Positions 63,346-64,000 of a stretch of 64,000 bases of DNA are shown piece by piece. The notes beneath the pieces were generated by a model that made no database searches, was not told the DNA's origin, and worked only from the letters and a program-made list of their open reading frames with translations. Position 1 is the first letter of the stretch, and every line of letters starts with the position of its first letter. The DNA is from Polytrichum commune. Lineage: Eukaryota > Streptophyta > Polytrichopsida > Polytrichales > Polytrichaceae. Where the stretch lies: the NCBI GenBank assembly GCA_950295325.1, contig OX485806.1:44077169-44141168 (forward strand), given 5' to 3'. A program made the position numbers and the translations under genes.

Positions 63346-63647
63346 TGATTATGATAAGAATTTTAGATTCTTAAGCTACAAAAACATTAAGAAGAATATA
63401 GGACTAGAGTACATTCTACGAGTATTTTCTAAATACCAAGTATCGGAATTGAATCAATCAAGCACAAAGATTTGATTGACTCTCAAGGAGAAATATAGTG
63501 AAATCTTGGTATTAAGAACATTAGAGTAGTGAAACGGTTATAACCGTTTATGATAGATATCATCTACATATGTCGGAGATAGTTAGTTATCTAGGAAAGT
63601 GGAGTTAACAACCACTCTTTATATAGATTTTTAGATAGATAGAAAAG

Positions 63648-63720
63648 ACTATATAAGGGAAGTGATTTAGGAGACTTATACCTCATTTTCTACACAACGA
63701 AGTTATCTTAAATTTGAATG
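63648..63720 (+). promoter_or_regulatory. TATA-box-like core promoter
   Basis: GACTATATAAGGGAAGTGAT at ~63,648 is a strong plant-type TATA box. About 30 bp on lies ACCTCATTTTCTACACAAC, a plausible start region, followed by a pyrimidine-rich leader. It could be an LTR or gene promoter whose product lies beyond 64,000. Not confirmed. Confidence 0.35.
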
Positions 63721-64000
63721 TCAAAAACACTTGAGTTTCCTTTGTATCTCTCCTCTTGGAGCACCTTTGCAATACACTATCTTTTTCACAAATGTGTGTG
63801 TGACCTTTCTCTCTCTCTTTCTCAAATTGAATTACGAGTTGTCAATTGGTACTTGTGACTTAAGAAGAGAGTAGGTGTTTTGAGAAAGAAATCAAAGCAT
63901 TAGTGCGAGGGTGAGAACAAAGCGCTCAAGAATAGTTGGAGTATCAATGGAACTTTGAGAGAAGTTATTACGAGAAAGCAAATTGATTGAAGGAAACAAG

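Overview
The window looks like intergenic, repeat-dominated DNA from a large streptophyte genome (a charophyte alga, bryophyte, lycophyte or fern would all fit; I cannot name the species). The reasons are GT-AG introns of about 90-200 bp, plant-type SWIM-domain Mutator-like (MULE) transposase genes, Ty3/Gypsy elements with plant-style primer-binding sites, a chromodomain-type Gypsy element, an APE-type LINE and a short TTTAGGG run. There is no rRNA, no convincing tRNA gene, no CRISPR array and no clear conserved housekeeping gene. Almost everything recognisable is mobile or derived from mobile DNA.

Layout. 1-843: truncated copy of a Gypsy element (family A). 844-~5200: 5' half of a second Gypsy-type element with gag and zinc knuckles. 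~5390-8530: a satellite-like array in which a perfect BamHI-centred palindrome recurs at 138 or 235 bp. 8840-12780: a decayed MULE/SWIM gene flanked by two unrecognised minus-strand ORFs. 13.3-15.6 kb: a decayed LINE. 15.7-17.2 kb: direct and tandem repeats. 20.1-21.35 kb, 33.31-33.43 kb and 53.24-53.73 kb: three pieces of ONE gene of a second MULE family, pulled apart by a nest of insertions.

The nest in that gene holds: an LTR-like repeat starting at 21,406, into which a young chromodomain-type Gypsy element (23,768-30,024; LTRs differing at about 2 of 979 bp; 5-bp target duplication GATCC) has inserted; a 2.4-kb solo LTR (30,762-33,184; target duplication GTGGT); and a ~19.8-kb MULE (33,427-53,238) with ~65-bp terminal inverted repeats and a 9-bp target duplication. 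Across that duplication the interrupted gene reads on in frame.

The ~19.8-kb MULE is the most interesting object. It carries two divergent genes. On the plus strand is a SWIM-type MULE transposase gene (42,612-50,461), itself split by half of an LTR retrotransposon (~43,370-48,757). On the minus strand is a multi-exon gene (34,099-~40,068) that appears to encode a protein kinase-like domain, a ParB/sulfiredoxin-like domain with a DGNHR motif, and a C-terminal N6/N4-type (beta-class) DNA methyltransferase. Between the two genes lies an array of six 18-bp hairpins. A second smaller MULE relic of the same transposase family lies at 9.4-13.3 kb.

53.7-64 kb: an inserted element of unknown class (54,915-58,857; TGTGGGA/TCCCACA ends; target duplication CATGC) with a long plant-type ORF; a minisatellite that translates in places as a ~19-residue leucine-containing repeat; and another LTR-like repeat (from 60,707) related to those at 21.4 and 50.6 kb.
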